Shown: positions 1 to 9,192 of the stretch, piece by piece
How positions within the stretch are numbered: the stretch's first letter is position 1
Layout of the letters: each line of letters begins with the position of its first letter
Source of the DNA: Williamsia muralis NBRC 105860
GTDB lineage: Bacteria > Actinomycetota > Actinomycetes > Mycobacteriales > Mycobacteriaceae
Length of the DNA stretch: 64,000 nucleotides
Reading direction: 5' to 3'
Assembly (NCBI RefSeq): GCF_001598915.1
Contig: NZ_BDAP01000002.1
Location: 930,001 to 994,000 of the forward strand
Translations under genes and position numbers: made by a program
Notes under the pieces: generated by a model
Seen by the model: only the letters and a program-made list of their open reading frames with translations
Told to the model about the DNA's origin: nothing
The model's database searches: none

Positions 1-1
1 C

Positions 2-817
2 GGTACAGATCTCGGCATCGTGTTGTCGGTGGTGGACCGCACCGACGTGGAAGCCCTTACCCGACAACTCGATTCGATCAAGTCGATGACGGATGCGCTG
101 CGCGCTCAGCGACACGAATCGGCCAACCGGATGCACGTCACCGCCGGCTTGCTGCGGCAAGGCGATGCCCGCGCTGCACTCGACTATCTGGACGAGGTGA
201 TGGGCACAGGTCCGTACGGCATCGACCTGCCCGGCAGCGAGAACATCAACGAGCCCCACCTGCGGGCATTCCTCGACGCCAAGGCCGCCTCCGCCCGCGA
301 GCGGGGCGTACTGCTCACGCTGGGTCCACAGACGTTGGTCGCCGGAACATTGCAGGACCCGGTGGCCGCGACGACCATCGTGGGCAACCTCATCGACAAT
401 GCAATAGAGGCCGCCTCCGGCGATGCATCAGAGGCCGCCTCCGGCGGGACGTCAGAGGTCGCCTCTGGCGGGGCACCCGCCCAGGTCGAGGTGGAACTGA
501 TCGTCGCAGACGACACCTTGCTGGTGGTCGTGTCGGACTCTGGGCCCGGTGTGAGGCTTGCCGATCCGCAGCAGGTCTTCACCGAGGGCGTCACCACCCA
601 CAAGGACGACTCCGTGCCCGGCGGGCGGGGGATGGGTCTGGCGCTGGCGCGACAGTTGGCGCGAACCCGCGGCGGGGACCTGACGCTCGTGGATGCGGGC
701 GGCGACGCCAGGCAACCCGACAACGTCCTCGGTGGCGCGGTCTTCGTCGCGCGGCTGCCCAGGATGCTGAGCCCGCACGAACCAGCCGAACCGCTGGACG
801 AGGAGCCGGTGCGATGA
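2..817 (+). CDS. Sensor histidine kinase of the CitA/DcuS type, C-terminal part (5' end outside window)
   Basis: The reading frame is open from base 2, so the gene begins upstream and only 271 residues are seen. They hold the Spo0B-like phosphoacceptor segment (RHESANRMH, the H-E-x-x-N-x-x-H form typical of the CitA/DcuS family) and an HATPase_c domain with N box NLIDNAIEAA, G1 box DSGPGV and G2 box GGRGMGLAL. The missing N-terminus should carry the extracellular PAS-like sensor and membrane helices usual in this family. The kinase should phosphorylate the regulator encoded next, which overlaps it by 4 bp (ATGA). The family usually senses di- or tricarboxylates, but the ligand cannot be told here. 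A short amino-acid repeat is inserted right after the N box (see the repeat entry at 407). Confidence 0.9.
   Translation, partial: GTDLGIVLSVVDRTDVEALTRQLDSIKSMTDALRAQRHESANRMHVTAGLLRQGDARAALDYLDEVMGTGPYGIDLPGSENINEPHLRAFLDAKAASARERGVLLTLGPQTLVAGTLQDPVAATTIVGNLIDNAIEAASGDASEAASGGTSEVASGGAPAQVEVELIVADDTLLVVVSDSGPGVRLADPQQVFTEGVTTHKDDSVPGGRGMGLALARQLARTRGGDLTLVDAGGDARQPDNVLGGAVFVARLPRMLSPHEPAEPLDEEPVR
407..478 (+). repeat. Three in-frame 24-bp tandem repeats inside the kinase ATPase domain
   Basis: Three 24-bp units (407-430, 431-454, 455-478) encode EAASGDAS, EAASGGTS and EVASGGAP. They lie directly after the N-box helix of the HATPase domain and lengthen a loop by about 16 residues. The units differ at several bases, so the duplication is not brand new. 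Confidence 0.85.
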
Positions 818-1503
818 CATCCCGGGAGTTCAAGGTGCTCATCGTGGACGACGACTTCCGGGTCGCCGGTCTGCACGCGTCCATCGTCGAGGCCGTCGGT
901 GGGTTCTCGGTGGCAGGCACAGCAGGCGGTCGCGAGCAGGCCCTCTCGGTGCTCGCCGAACAACCCGACGTCGACCTCGCCCTCATCGACGTCCACCTGC
1001 CCGATGGTTCCGGACTCGAACTCGCGGCCCAGATCGGCTGCGACACGTTTGTCGTCAGCGCCGAGACCGACAGCGCTGCCATCCGGCGCGCGTTCCGCGG
1101 TGGGGCGTTGACGTACCTGATCAAACCGTTCGAGAACACCGAACTCGCGCGTCGACTGTCCGCTTACGCGCAGTACCGGCGCATCCTGGCTGCACCGGCG
1201 ATCGACCAGAGCACTGTCGACGCCGCGGTCAGCGCATTGCGGTTCGGCCGCGTCATGCGGGAGAGCTCCGAAAGTGGCTCGCACACAGAGCAACTGATTC
1301 TGGAAGCGTTCGCGCAATCGGGCGAGGTGATGTTCGCCGACGAGGTGTCCGCGGCGGTCGGCATCTCCCCGCCCACGGCCCGGCGGCATCTCGCCCACAT
1401 GGTGGCGTCGGGAAAGCTGGCGATGCGCCTGCGCTACGGCGCCACCGGCAGGCCCAAACAGGAGTACCGCCTGCCTGGTGAGCGCCGATCCGCAGTAGAT
1501 TGA
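814..1503 (+). CDS. Response regulator of the CitB/DcuR family
   Basis: This is a 229-residue two-domain regulator. The receiver domain (about 5-125) has the acidic pair in IVDDDF, the phosphoacceptor Asp in ALIDVHLPDGSG and the conserved Lys in YLIKPFE. The C-terminal part (about 150-225) is a winged-helix DNA-binding region with the recognition segment ISPPTARRHLAHMV, as in CitB/DcuR/CriR regulators. Its ATG overlaps the kinase stop codon, so the two are one translationally coupled two-component system. Such systems usually control carboxylate transport or metabolism, but no target gene or transporter lies in the visible flank. The cyclase gene 38 bp downstream may be co-transcribed. Confidence 0.9.
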   Translation: MTSREFKVLIVDDDFRVAGLHASIVEAVGGFSVAGTAGGREQALSVLAEQPDVDLALIDVHLPDGSGLELAAQIGCDTFVVSAETDSAAIRRAFRGGALTYLIKPFENTELARRLSAYAQYRRILAAPAIDQSTVDAAVSALRFGRVMRESSESGSHTEQLILEAFAQSGEVMFADEVSAAVGISPPTARRHLAHMVASGKLAMRLRYGATGRPKQEYRLPGERRSAVD

Positions 1504-1540
1504 CCGGCGTGAAACCCACTCGCACCACACCGGAGCGCCG

Positions 1541-3094
1541 ATGAGGCTCTGGCGGCGCGAGTCCGACTATGGATCCATCCTCCTGGGGTCCACGCAGGAC
1601 TCCATCCACAAGAAGCGGATCCGGATCCAGCTCCTGATCTCCGTCGGTGTCCTCACCGCCAACGCCATCGGTGCCGGCATGGTGATCCTGCTGGTGACCA
1701 TCGGCATCCCGGAGCCGAGCGTGCTGCAGTCCGGTCTGTGGTGGGTCAACTTCATTGTGGTGCCGGTCTATGTGTCCCTGGCGTTCCTGATCGGACTGTG
1801 GGTGGGCACCACCCGAGTACTGCGACGACTCCGGTGGGCGTTGCGAGACGAACCGCCGACGGCGGCCCAGGCGCGCGCAGCACTGAAGGCGCCCGCACTG
1901 CTCACCAGGCTGCAGGCCGCGCTGTGGGTGGTGGCCGGCATCCTGTTCACCACCGCGTACGGGGTCTACGACGCTGCCCTCATCCCCAAGATCGCATTCG
2001 TGGTGGGGCTCTCGGCAGCCGTGGTGTGCTCCATCGCGTATCTGCTGACCGAGTTCTCCCTCCGGCCGGTGGCGGCTCAGGCTCTCGAAGCCGGGCACGT
2101 TCGCGCCGCCCGCCGCGGCAGCTTGCGCACCCGCGGAATGCTGACCTGGTCGGTGGGATCAGGCATCCCCATCGTCGGGGTGATGCTCGTGGTCATCTTC
2201 GGACTGTTCCGCGACGACACCACCAAGGTCGACATCTTCATCGCCGTCACGGTCCTGAGCGCCACCGCACTGTTCACCGGGTCGATCCTCAACTTCCTCA
2301 GCATGGACAGCATCGTCGCGCCCATCCGTACCGTCCGGCAGGGGATGAGCCGGGTTCGCAGCGGAGACAACGACGTACGGGTGGTGGTCTTCGACGGCAC
2401 CGAACTCGGCGACCTGCAGGCGGGCTTCAACTCGATGGTCGCCGGTCTCGGCGAACGCGAGCGTTTGCGCGACCTGTTCGGCCGTCACGTCGGCAAGGAG
2501 GTCGCCGAGGCCGCCTTGGCGCAGGACCCCGAACTCGGCGGCAGCGAACAGACCGTCGCCGTGCTGTTCATCGACGTCATCGGCTCCACCACCTTGGCCG
2601 CCACCCGCCCGCCCGCCGATGTGGTGAACATCCTGAACCAGTTCTTCGCCGTGGTGGTATCGACCGTCGAGAAGCACGACGGACTGGTCAACAAGTTCCA
2701 GGGCGACGCGGTGCTCGCCGTGTTCGGGGCCCCGATCGGCCTGTCCGATTCCGCCGCATCGGCCCTCGTCGCCGCGCGTGAGATCAGCGAGGAACTGGCC
2801 ATCAAGGTGCCGCAACTGCAGGCGGGCATCGGGGTCGCCTACGGTCCGGTGGTCGCGGGCAACGTGGGCGCCATCCAGCGTTTCGAGTACACCGTCATCG
2901 GCGACGCCGTGAACGAGGCCGCCCGGCTCAGTGAACTCGCGAAAAAGGACCCGGGCCGCCCTCTCTCATCGGGCCGCGCGGTCGAGGCGGCATCGAAATC
3001 CGAAGCGTCACAATGGCACCACCAGGACTCGACGGTGTTACGTGGCCGCTCCGAGGCCACCGAGGTGTACGCGACCCAGAGCTCCGCCGACTGA
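1541..3094 (+). CDS. Membrane class III adenylate/guanylate cyclase with HAMP domain
   Basis: The 517-residue protein has an N-terminal membrane region of about six helices (residues 25-250), a HAMP segment starting near IVAPIRTVRQGM (about 260-310) and a C-terminal class III cyclase domain (about 335-500). Metal-binding aspartates are seen in LFIDVIGSTT and FQGDAVLAVFG. The substrate lysine lies in LVNKFQGD, and the Asn and Arg used in the transition state in VNEAARL. This architecture matches the mycobacterial Rv1318c-Rv1320c group of membrane cyclases. It should make cAMP on the cytoplasmic face in response to a membrane or envelope signal. All catalytic positions I could check are present, so it looks active. 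Confidence 0.9.
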   Translation: MRLWRRESDYGSILLGSTQDSIHKKRIRIQLLISVGVLTANAIGAGMVILLVTIGIPEPSVLQSGLWWVNFIVVPVYVSLAFLIGLWVGTTRVLRRLRWALRDEPPTAAQARAALKAPALLTRLQAALWVVAGILFTTAYGVYDAALIPKIAFVVGLSAAVVCSIAYLLTEFSLRPVAAQALEAGHVRAARRGSLRTRGMLTWSVGSGIPIVGVMLVVIFGLFRDDTTKVDIFIAVTVLSATALFTGSILNFLSMDSIVAPIRTVRQGMSRVRSGDNDVRVVVFDGTELGDLQAGFNSMVAGLGERERLRDLFGRHVGKEVAEAALAQDPELGGSEQTVAVLFIDVIGSTTLAATRPPADVVNILNQFFAVVVSTVEKHDGLVNKFQGDAVLAVFGAPIGLSDSAASALVAAREISEELAIKVPQLQAGIGVAYGPVVAGNVGAIQRFEYTVIGDAVNEAARLSELAKKDPGRPLSSGRAVEAASKSEASQWHHQDSTVLRGRSEATEVYATQSSAD

Positions 3095-3104
3095 CAGACC
3101 GCTC

Positions 3105-3156
3105 GTCACAACTGCTTTCGGCTGTCGCCTGTCACAACTGCTTTCGGCTGTCGCCT
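3105..3156. repeat. 26-bp perfect tandem duplication at the 3' end of the antiporter gene
   Basis: Bases 3105-3130 and 3131-3156 are identical. On the minus strand the copy encodes GDSRKQL followed by a stop codon, so the last seven codons and the stop of the antiporter gene have been duplicated. Translation ends at the first stop, leaving the second copy as untranslated DNA between the convergent cyclase and antiporter genes. Confidence 0.9.
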
Positions 3157-4727
3157 AGACCTTCGGCGAGATCGAGCTGCCGCAACGCGCTCCGAAGCAC
3201 CTCGTCGTCGATCCGCCCGCGGTCGCGTTCGTCGATGAACACCTCGCGCTGAATCTGGATGAGCTCGTTGCGGATCCGGTTGTACGCCTCCGTCGGACTC
3301 TCGCCGATCTCGTCGGAGTCCCGGCCCAGTCCTTCCCACGCAAGGTTCTTGCGGGCCCGGATCCAGTGCTCCAAGATCTTCACCTGCTCCAGGCGTGCGT
3401 CGCCCTCGGGTATTTCGGCCTTGATCTGCTCGAGCCGCGCGAACGCGGTCCGGCCGGCGCGGTCCTGGGCGCGGGCCAGGCCCACCAGATCGGCCTGCCT
3501 CTCATCACCCTGCACACCGAGCCACCTGATGAGCAACGGCAGCGTGGTCCCCTGCAACAACAAGGTCCCGACCACCACCACGAAGGTGAGGAACAAGATC
3601 GCGTCGCGGGCCGGGAACTGTGAACCGTCATCGACGGTGAGTGGAATGGCAAAGGCCGCAGCAAGACTGACCACCCCGCGCATACCGGCCCACGACACCA
3701 CGAACACCGCGCCGGGCTGTGGGTACGGTTCACGCTCACGTATTCGTGGGAACAGCCGGGCACCGTACGTCGCTCCGAACACCCAGACGATGCGGATCGC
3801 GATGGTCGCGGCGAACACCGCCGCCGCAGCCCAGCAGATCGCGGCAGTCGAGCGGTCTCCCAGCCCTTCGATGACCTGCGGGAGCTGGAGTCCGATGAGC
3901 AGGAAGACAAACGACTCGAGGATGGCGTCGATCGAACGCCAGACGGCATTGTCCTGCAGGCGGGTGGCGTATCCCTCGCGCACCGACCGCTGACCCAGGT
4001 ACAGGCCCGCCGCGACAACCGCGATCACACCCGATGCGTGGATCTCCTCGGCGACGAAGTAGATCGCGAACGGCGCGATGATTCCCAGTGCCGTCTCCAT
4101 CGGGGGATCGGTGAGGAAATGGCGCATGAAGGCGACCGCGAGCCCGGCAGCAAGTCCCACGATCAGGCCGCCGACGGCAGCGATCAGGAAGGCCAGGATG
4201 CCGTCCCACACGGTGGTGGTCGCGCCCACCGCCGCGGCCAGCGCCAAGCGGTAGGCCGTCAGTGCGGTGGCGTCGTTGAGCAGGCTCTCGCCGCCCAGCA
4301 GCGTCATCACGCGCCGGGGCAGACCCAGACGACGACCGACGGCCTGCGCAGACACAGCATCGGGCGGGGCGATCACCGCACCCAGGACAAAGGCGGCGGC
4401 CCAGGGGAGGTCGGGGACGGCGTAGTACGCGACCACTCCGACCCCCGCGGTGGTCGCGAGCGGCAGCCCGACGGCCAGCAGTCCGACCGCGCGTACGTTC
4501 TTGCGCAACGCCACATATGAACTGTCCAGCGCCGCCGAGTAGAGCAGCGGCGGCAGCACCGCGAACAGGACCAGCTCGGGTTCCAGGGTGAACTCGGGAA
4601 GACCTGGGATCCAACCGAGCCCCAGCCCCACCACCACCAGCACCAACGGGGCAGAGAGCCCGAATCGGCGACAGATGGCGGCCAGGATCACCGCGACCAC
4701 GGCGACGATCAACAGTCCTTCGTCCAC
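3132..4727 (-). CDS. Na+/H+ antiporter, CPA1 family
   Basis: This is a 531-residue CPA1-type cation/proton antiporter, the length of the mycobacterial YjcE-like Rv2287 group. About twelve hydrophobic helices span residues 5-410. Family motifs are the acidic transport segment APPDAVSAQAVG and the following LLNDATALTAY. A charged cytoplasmic C-terminal domain follows (about 415-531). It should exchange Na+ or K+ for H+ at the membrane for pH and salt balance. I chose the GTG at 4727 because GGGAGGA lies 10 bases before it. An ATG at 4754 would add nine unlikely residues (CAEGGIRA). The gene converges on the cyclase gene and carries a duplicated 3' end. Confidence 0.9.
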   Translation of the reverse strand: MDEGLLIVAVVAVILAAICRRFGLSAPLVLVVVGLGLGWIPGLPEFTLEPELVLFAVLPPLLYSAALDSSYVALRKNVRAVGLLAVGLPLATTAGVGVVAYYAVPDLPWAAAFVLGAVIAPPDAVSAQAVGRRLGLPRRVMTLLGGESLLNDATALTAYRLALAAAVGATTTVWDGILAFLIAAVGGLIVGLAAGLAVAFMRHFLTDPPMETALGIIAPFAIYFVAEEIHASGVIAVVAAGLYLGQRSVREGYATRLQDNAVWRSIDAILESFVFLLIGLQLPQVIEGLGDRSTAAICWAAAAVFAATIAIRIVWVFGATYGARLFPRIREREPYPQPGAVFVVSWAGMRGVVSLAAAFAIPLTVDDGSQFPARDAILFLTFVVVVGTLLLQGTTLPLLIRWLGVQGDERQADLVGLARAQDRAGRTAFARLEQIKAEIPEGDARLEQVKILEHWIRARKNLAWEGLGRDSDEIGESPTEAYNRIRNELIQIQREVFIDERDRGRIDDEVLRSALRQLDLAEGLGDSRKQL

Positions 4728-4867
4728 CGCCCGAATTCCTCCCTCAGCGCACACCCGACCGAACCAGCCAAAGATACGGGAGAATGGAATTGTTCTCGCC
4801 GCAGACGTCTCCCGCTGCCGAGGTCTGCGGCCTGAGCCCGCTCGCGAACCACATGAGGAAGGACCTG

Positions 4868-5212
4868 ATGCGCAACCCCATCCGGTCGGTCATGCACCGC
4901 AACATCAAACCGTCCACATTGCTTGCCGACGTGGCGGACGAATTGTGCCCCGAACTCGTCCAGACCAGTGAGGATCCGTCGGCGGACCCACCGGTCGACT
5001 CGCAAGATGCATGCCAGGACTGCGTTGCCGAGGGCGTCGATCACTGGGCGCACCTTCGTAAATGCCTGACCTGCGGACACGTCGCCTGCTGTGATTCGAG
5101 TCCCCGTAAGCACGCCACCGCACATTTCAAGTCCACCGGGCACCCGGTGATGCGTTCGGCCGAGCCCGGCGAGACGTGGCGCTGGTGCTATCGGCATGCC
5201 CAGATGGGCTGA
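4868..5212 (+). CDS. UBP-type zinc finger protein
   Basis: A small 114-residue cytoplasmic protein whose C-terminal two thirds is a UBP zinc finger: CQDC, then CLTCGHVACCD, then the histidines of KHATAHFKSTGHPV, and a final WRWCY. In eukaryotes this fold binds the ubiquitin C-terminus. Bacteria with this protein generally lack ubiquitin and its partner is unknown. I favour the ATG at 4868 because AGGAAGGA precedes it by five bases. An ATG at 4784 would extend the protein but has a purine run with no spacing to the start. It reads away from the divergent antiporter gene. Confidence 0.8.
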   Translation: MRNPIRSVMHRNIKPSTLLADVADELCPELVQTSEDPSADPPVDSQDACQDCVAEGVDHWAHLRKCLTCGHVACCDSSPRKHATAHFKSTGHPVMRSAEPGETWRWCYRHAQMG

Positions 5213-5272
5213 CCCGGCCTCGGCAGTCCGCGCCCGGTGATCGTCAGGTGTAAACCGGCCGACCGAAGGCGC

Positions 5273-5278
5273 TAGCCT
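5273..5278 (+). promoter_or_regulatory. Probable -10 element (TAGCCT) of purT, leaderless
   Basis: TAGCCT fits the actinobacterial TANNNT -10 element and ends 7 bases before the GTG of purT. Transcription would start at or next to the start codon, and no Shine-Dalgarno sequence is present. The -35 region is not recognisable. Confidence 0.5.
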
Positions 5279-5285
5279 TAGCTCT

Positions 5286-6755
5286 GTGACTACCAATACC
5301 TCGGGAAGCGGCGTTGTCATCTCTGCCGTGCCCGACCGTATCGGCACTCCACTGACCCCGGGCGCCACGAAGGTGATGTTGCTCGGCGCCGGGGAACTCG
5401 GCAAAGAAGTGATCATCGCCTTCCAGCGGCTCGGCGTCGAAGTGGTTGCGGTCGATCGCTATCCGAACGCTCCGGGCCATCAGGTCGCCCACCGCTCACA
5501 CGTGGTGAACATGACCGACCCGCGCGCACTCCGTGCCGTGATCGAGGCCGAGCAACCCGACTTTGTGGTCCCCGAGATCGAGGCCATCGCCACCGAGGTC
5601 CTCGTCGAGGTCCACGAAGACGGTCTGACCGAGGTGATCCCCACCGCGCGTGCCACGGCCCTGACGATGAACCGCGAGGGCATCCGTCGGCTGGCCGACG
5701 AGAGGCTGGGTCTTCCGACGTCGCCGTACGCGTTCGCCGATTCGGCCGACGAGGTCCGCGCTGCGACCAACCGGGTCGGGTTCCCGTGTGTGGTCAAACC
5801 GGTGATGTCGTCGTCGGGCAAGGGCCAGAGTGTGGTGCGCGGGCCGGACGAGGTCGACCGGGCCTGGGACCACGCCGTCGCCGGCGGTCGCGTCCAGGGT
5901 GGACGGGTCATCGTCGAGGGTTTCATCGACTTCGACTACGAGATCACCTTGCTGACCGTGCGCGCCGTCGATCCGAACACCGGCCGTCTCGGCACGTACT
6001 TCTGCGCACCGATCGGACACCGCCAGCAACAGGGCGACTACGTCGAGTCGTGGCAGCCTCAGCCGATGAGCGAAACCGCGCTGGGCGGCGCCACGTCGGT
6101 GGCCGCACGCATCGCCGCGGCGCTCGGCGACGGCCGGCTCGGTGGCCGCGGCATCTTCGGTGTCGAGATGTTCGTCAAAGACGACGACGTGTACTTCTCC
6201 GAGGTCAGCCCCCGACCGCACGACACCGGTCTGGTCACCCTCGGAACGCAGCGGCTGTCCGAGTTCGACATGCATGCGCGCGCGATCCTCGGATTGCCGG
6301 TGGACGTCACGCTGGCCTCTCCAGGAGCATCAGCGGTGATCTATGGCGGCCTGGACGAACCGGCGATCGCCTTCGAGAACGTCGCTGCTGCCCTGGCTGT
6401 CCCGGAGACGGACATCCGGTTGTTCGGCAAGCCCGAAAGCTTTGCCCGTCGCCGGATGGGTGTGGTGATCGCGACCGCCGACGACATCCAGACAGCCCGC
6501 GCACGCGCCGGTGAAGCGGCCCGCCTGGTGCGGCCGATCAGCACGTCACCGCAGGCCGACACCCGTGCGGTGCCCGCGATCCGCGAGGAACCGCCGCGCG
6601 AGTCGACCCCTCCCGATCCGGGGATGACACGGGTCACCCGACGTCCGCCAGGAGCGCAGCCCTCGCCGCCCAAGACCCCTGCCCCGGCACAGGCCGGACC
6701 GCCGGCCGGACCCCGGCTGAACAAACCCGCCGGCTCGGGCGACGAGAACCGGTAG
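5286..6755 (+). CDS. purT: Formate-dependent phosphoribosylglycinamide formyltransferase (GAR transformylase 2)
   Basis: PurT uses formate and ATP to formylate GAR in step three of purine synthesis, an alternative to folate-dependent PurN. The N-terminal domain begins [20 protein letters not shown]. The ATP-grasp domain follows, with [17 protein letters not shown] as the ATP-binding loop and [25 protein letters not shown] as the metal-binding part (about residues 290-320). At 489 residues it is roughly 90 longer than E. coli PurT. The extra part is a Pro/Arg/Thr-rich, probably disordered tail (about 415-489). The GTG start has no Shine-Dalgarno but a -10 element just upstream. A DUF456 gene follows 12 bp downstream. 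Confidence 0.93.
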   Translation: MTTNTSGSGVVISAVPDRIGTPLTPGATKVMLLGAGELGKEVIIAFQRLGVEVVAVDRYPNAPGHQVAHRSHVVNMTDPRALRAVIEAEQPDFVVPEIEAIATEVLVEVHEDGLTEVIPTARATALTMNREGIRRLADERLGLPTSPYAFADSADEVRAATNRVGFPCVVKPVMSSSGKGQSVVRGPDEVDRAWDHAVAGGRVQGGRVIVEGFIDFDYEITLLTVRAVDPNTGRLGTYFCAPIGHRQQQGDYVESWQPQPMSETALGGATSVAARIAAALGDGRLGGRGIFGVEMFVKDDDVYFSEVSPRPHDTGLVTLGTQRLSEFDMHARAILGLPVDVTLASPGASAVIYGGLDEPAIAFENVAAALAVPETDIRLFGKPESFARRRMGVVIATADDIQTARARAGEAARLVRPISTSPQADTRAVPAIREEPPRESTPPDPGMTRVTRRPPGAQPSPPKTPAPAQAGPPAGPRLNKPAGSGDENR

Positions 6756-6767
6756 CGGGGAGAACAC

Positions 6768-7247
6768 GTGCCTTTTGTCGGCGAGGTCATCGTCGCCCTG
6801 GTGATCTTTCTGGGGTTGTGCGGTGTGGTCGTGCCGGTGCTGCCCGGACTGAGCCTCATCTTCGTTGCCATCGGGGTGTGGGCGTTTGTCGTCGGTGGCG
6901 CGGGTTGGCTGGTGTTCGCGGCCGCTGCCGCGTTGCTCGGCGTCTCGGCCATCGTGAAGTACGTCTTCGCGAACAAGTCGATGAAGGACTCGGGGGTGCC
7001 CGGCCGAACGGTGGTCCTGGGCGGTCTGCTCGGGATCGTCGGGTTCTTCGTGATCCCGGTGGTGGGCCTGCCGATCGGGTTCGTGCTCGGAGCGTTCCTC
7101 GCCGAGTGGGCGCGGCTCAAGAGCATCGAAGCCGGCTGGCGTGGAGCCATCGCCGCGACGAAGGCCGCGGGATTGGCCATCGTGATCGAACTGGCCGGCG
7201 CGCTGCTTGCCGCGTCGCTGTGGTTCGGAGCGGCGTTCGCTTTCTAG
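6768..7247 (+). CDS. DUF456 family membrane protein
   Basis: This 159-residue, very hydrophobic protein has four to five membrane helices and a glycine-rich repeat pattern. It contains the DUF456 hallmarks: an N-terminal GLCGVVVPVLPG, a central GRTVVLGGLLGIVGFFVIPVVG and FVLGAFLAEW. No biochemical function is established for the family. It starts with ATG after GGGGAGAACAC, 12 bp behind purT, so it is probably in the same transcript, although a link to purine synthesis is not evident. It converges on the iron-uptake ATPase gene, with only 16 bp between the stop codons. Confidence 0.8.
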   Translation: MPFVGEVIVALVIFLGLCGVVVPVLPGLSLIFVAIGVWAFVVGGAGWLVFAAAAALLGVSAIVKYVFANKSMKDSGVPGRTVVLGGLLGIVGFFVIPVVGLPIGFVLGAFLAEWARLKSIEAGWRGAIAATKAAGLAIVIELAGALLAASLWFGAAFAF

Positions 7248-7263
7248 TGCGCCGGCGGTCGGG

Positions 7264-8076
7264 TCAGCGCTTGCGACCGATGGGCACGATCATCGGCCCA
7301 CCCGACACCGGGTCGGTGAGCACCTGCGATGACAACCCGAAGGCCTCCTGCAACAGATCGGTTGTGATGACGTCGGAGGGCGTTCCCTCTCGGATGATCT
7401 CTCCCTCTCTCATCACCACCAACCAATCGCTGTAGCGCACAGCCAGATTGAGGTCGTGGAGCACCATCACCACGGTCTTGCCGTGCATGCGGCACAGGTC
7501 GTCGACGAGGTCGAGCACATCGATCGAATGCGACAGGTCGAGGTAGGTGGTCGGCTCGTCCAGCATCACCACATCGGTCTGCTGTGCCAGCGTCAACGCG
7601 ATCCAGACCCGTTGTCGCTGACCACCGGACAACGCGTCGATGGTCCGCTCGGCAAGGTCGGTGCAGTCGGTCAGCTCCAGCGCCTGCGCGACGGCGACCT
7701 CGTCTTCCGGCGACCACTGCTTGTACCAGGACTGGTGGGGGTGACGACCTCGCGAGACCAGGTCGACAACCGTCAAACCCTCTGGGGCAACGGGGTTCTG
7801 GGGCAGCAGCCCGAGGATCTTGGCCACCTCTTTGGTGCGCAGCGTCGCGATGTCGCGGCCGTCGAGCAGCACCTGCCCCGCAGTCGGCTTGAGCAGACGT
7901 ACCAGCGAGCGCAACAGCGTGGATTTACCGCACCCGTTGGGGCCGACGATGGTGGTGACCTTGCCGTCGGGGATCGAGATGTCGAGACCGTCGATGATGG
8001 GTCGGTCGCCGTAGCCGACCTGGAGGCCGGTGGCCGCGATGCGTCCCGCGGACTGTTCCGAGTACAGGGCACTCAT
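7264..8076 (-). CDS. Iron-siderophore ABC transporter ATP-binding protein (FepC/FecE type)
   Basis: This 270-residue ATPase belongs to the siderophore/vitamin B12 import class. Visible motifs are Walker A GPNGCGKST, the signature LSGGQRQR, Walker B VVMLDEPTTYLD and the switch histidine in VLHDLNLAV. It would power the two permeases encoded just upstream. The ATG at 8076 overlaps the stop codon of the preceding permease (ATGA), which fixes the start. The longer open frame upstream is a shadow of that permease. The three genes form one minus-strand operon with an iron box at its head. Confidence 0.93.
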   Translation of the reverse strand: MSALYSEQSAGRIAATGLQVGYGDRPIIDGLDISIPDGKVTTIVGPNGCGKSTLLRSLVRLLKPTAGQVLLDGRDIATLRTKEVAKILGLLPQNPVAPEGLTVVDLVSRGRHPHQSWYKQWSPEDEVAVAQALELTDCTDLAERTIDALSGGQRQRVWIALTLAQQTDVVMLDEPTTYLDLSHSIDVLDLVDDLCRMHGKTVVMVLHDLNLAVRYSDWLVVMREGEIIREGTPSDVITTDLLQEAFGLSSQVLTDPVSGGPMIVPIGRKR

Positions 8077-9173
8077 ACCGAGGCCTTTCGGTTGATCTGG
8101 ACCATGAGGTAGATGAGGGCGGGGCCACCGATGCCTGCGGTGACGACACCGACGGGGAGTCCAGCCGGCAACACCGTGCGGCACAACAGGTCTCCACCCA
8201 ACACGAGGCACGCACCGGTCAGCCCGGCGGTGATCGGTCCCGGGACTTCCGCCCGGGTGAGCCGCATCGCGATCTGAGGTGCGAGCAAGGCGACAAACGC
8301 GATCGGGCCGGCGGAGGAGACGCAGACCGCCGCCACGATGACCGCGACGATGAGGATGAGCGCCGACACCGGGTTGGCGCGGATACCCAGCCCGCGGCAC
8401 ACGTCCTCGCCCAGACTGAGGATCGAGAGATTTCGGGACTGGGCGAGCACGATCAGGATGGCCGGGATCAGCACGATCAACGGGGGCCACACCGCTTTCC
8501 AGCCCGCACCGGACACCGATCCGACAATCCACAGCTGCGCCCGCTGCACCTGATCCACATTGGCGCGGGTGAGCAGATAGGCGATCACGGCCTGCAGACC
8601 CCACGTCAGCGCGACGCCGACGAGCACCAGACGGATGGGGTCGATGCCCTTGCGCCAGGTGAGGATGTACATCGCGGTGGCGGTGAGAAGTCCGCCGAGC
8701 ATGGCCGCCACGGCGAGCCCGAGGTCGGCCAGCCACGAGGCCCACGTGGATCCGAAGGCGATCACGGCTACCGCGGCCGCACTCGCCCCGGAGGTGATGC
8801 CGAGCATGTCGGGCGTCGCCAACGGGTTGCGGGCGATCACCTGGGTGAGTGCGCCGGACATCCCCAGACCCATCCCGACCAGCAGACTCACCAGGCCGAT
8901 CGGCAACTGGGTGTCGAAGACGACCACGTTCTCCGCGCGGGTGCCGCCGCCGAGCAGGATCCGCCCGACATCAATGGGGGACATCGGGAAATCGCTGGTG
9001 CCGATGCTGACCGCGAACAGGACGACGGCCAGCGCGGCCAGCACCAGTCCGACGCCCGTTGCCCACGGCCGCACGACGAACGAGCCGCCGGCCACCCGCA
9101 CCGTGGTGCGGCGCAGGTGCCGGGCCGGCAGCGGTGCCGGTTTGTGCTCGGGGGGATCTGCCACTGCGGTCAT
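8073..9173 (-). CDS. Iron-siderophore ABC transporter permease (FecCD family, FepG type)
   Basis: A 366-residue FecCD-family permease with a cytoplasmic Pro-rich start (PPEHKPAPLPARHLRR) and about ten membrane helices. Family landmarks include MGLGMSGALTQVIARNPLATPDMLG near residue 110 and the EAA-like loop LGEDVCRGLGIR. It should pair with the permease encoded upstream as a heterodimer through which ferric siderophore enters. It lies 19 bp after that gene and overlaps the ATPase gene downstream by 4 bp, so all three subunits should be made together. Confidence 0.93.
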   Translation of the reverse strand: MTAVADPPEHKPAPLPARHLRRTTVRVAGGSFVVRPWATGVGLVLAALAVVLFAVSIGTSDFPMSPIDVGRILLGGGTRAENVVVFDTQLPIGLVSLLVGMGLGMSGALTQVIARNPLATPDMLGITSGASAAAVAVIAFGSTWASWLADLGLAVAAMLGGLLTATAMYILTWRKGIDPIRLVLVGVALTWGLQAVIAYLLTRANVDQVQRAQLWIVGSVSGAGWKAVWPPLIVLIPAILIVLAQSRNLSILSLGEDVCRGLGIRANPVSALILIVAVIVAAVCVSSAGPIAFVALLAPQIAMRLTRAEVPGPITAGLTGACLVLGGDLLCRTVLPAGLPVGVVTAGIGGPALIYLMVQINRKASV

Positions 9174-9192
9174 GCCGCCACCGACTTCACGG

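Noticed and set aside
184-1530. Long minus-strand open frame (448 codons) opposite the two-component genes
   Set aside because: It is a GC-skew shadow of the kinase and regulator genes, which carry full domain motifs; the shadow has none.
7264-8745. Longer version of the ABC ATPase gene starting at 8745
   Set aside because: The added part is the antisense-frame shadow of the permease gene; the ATPase starts at ATG 8076 in an ATGA overlap.
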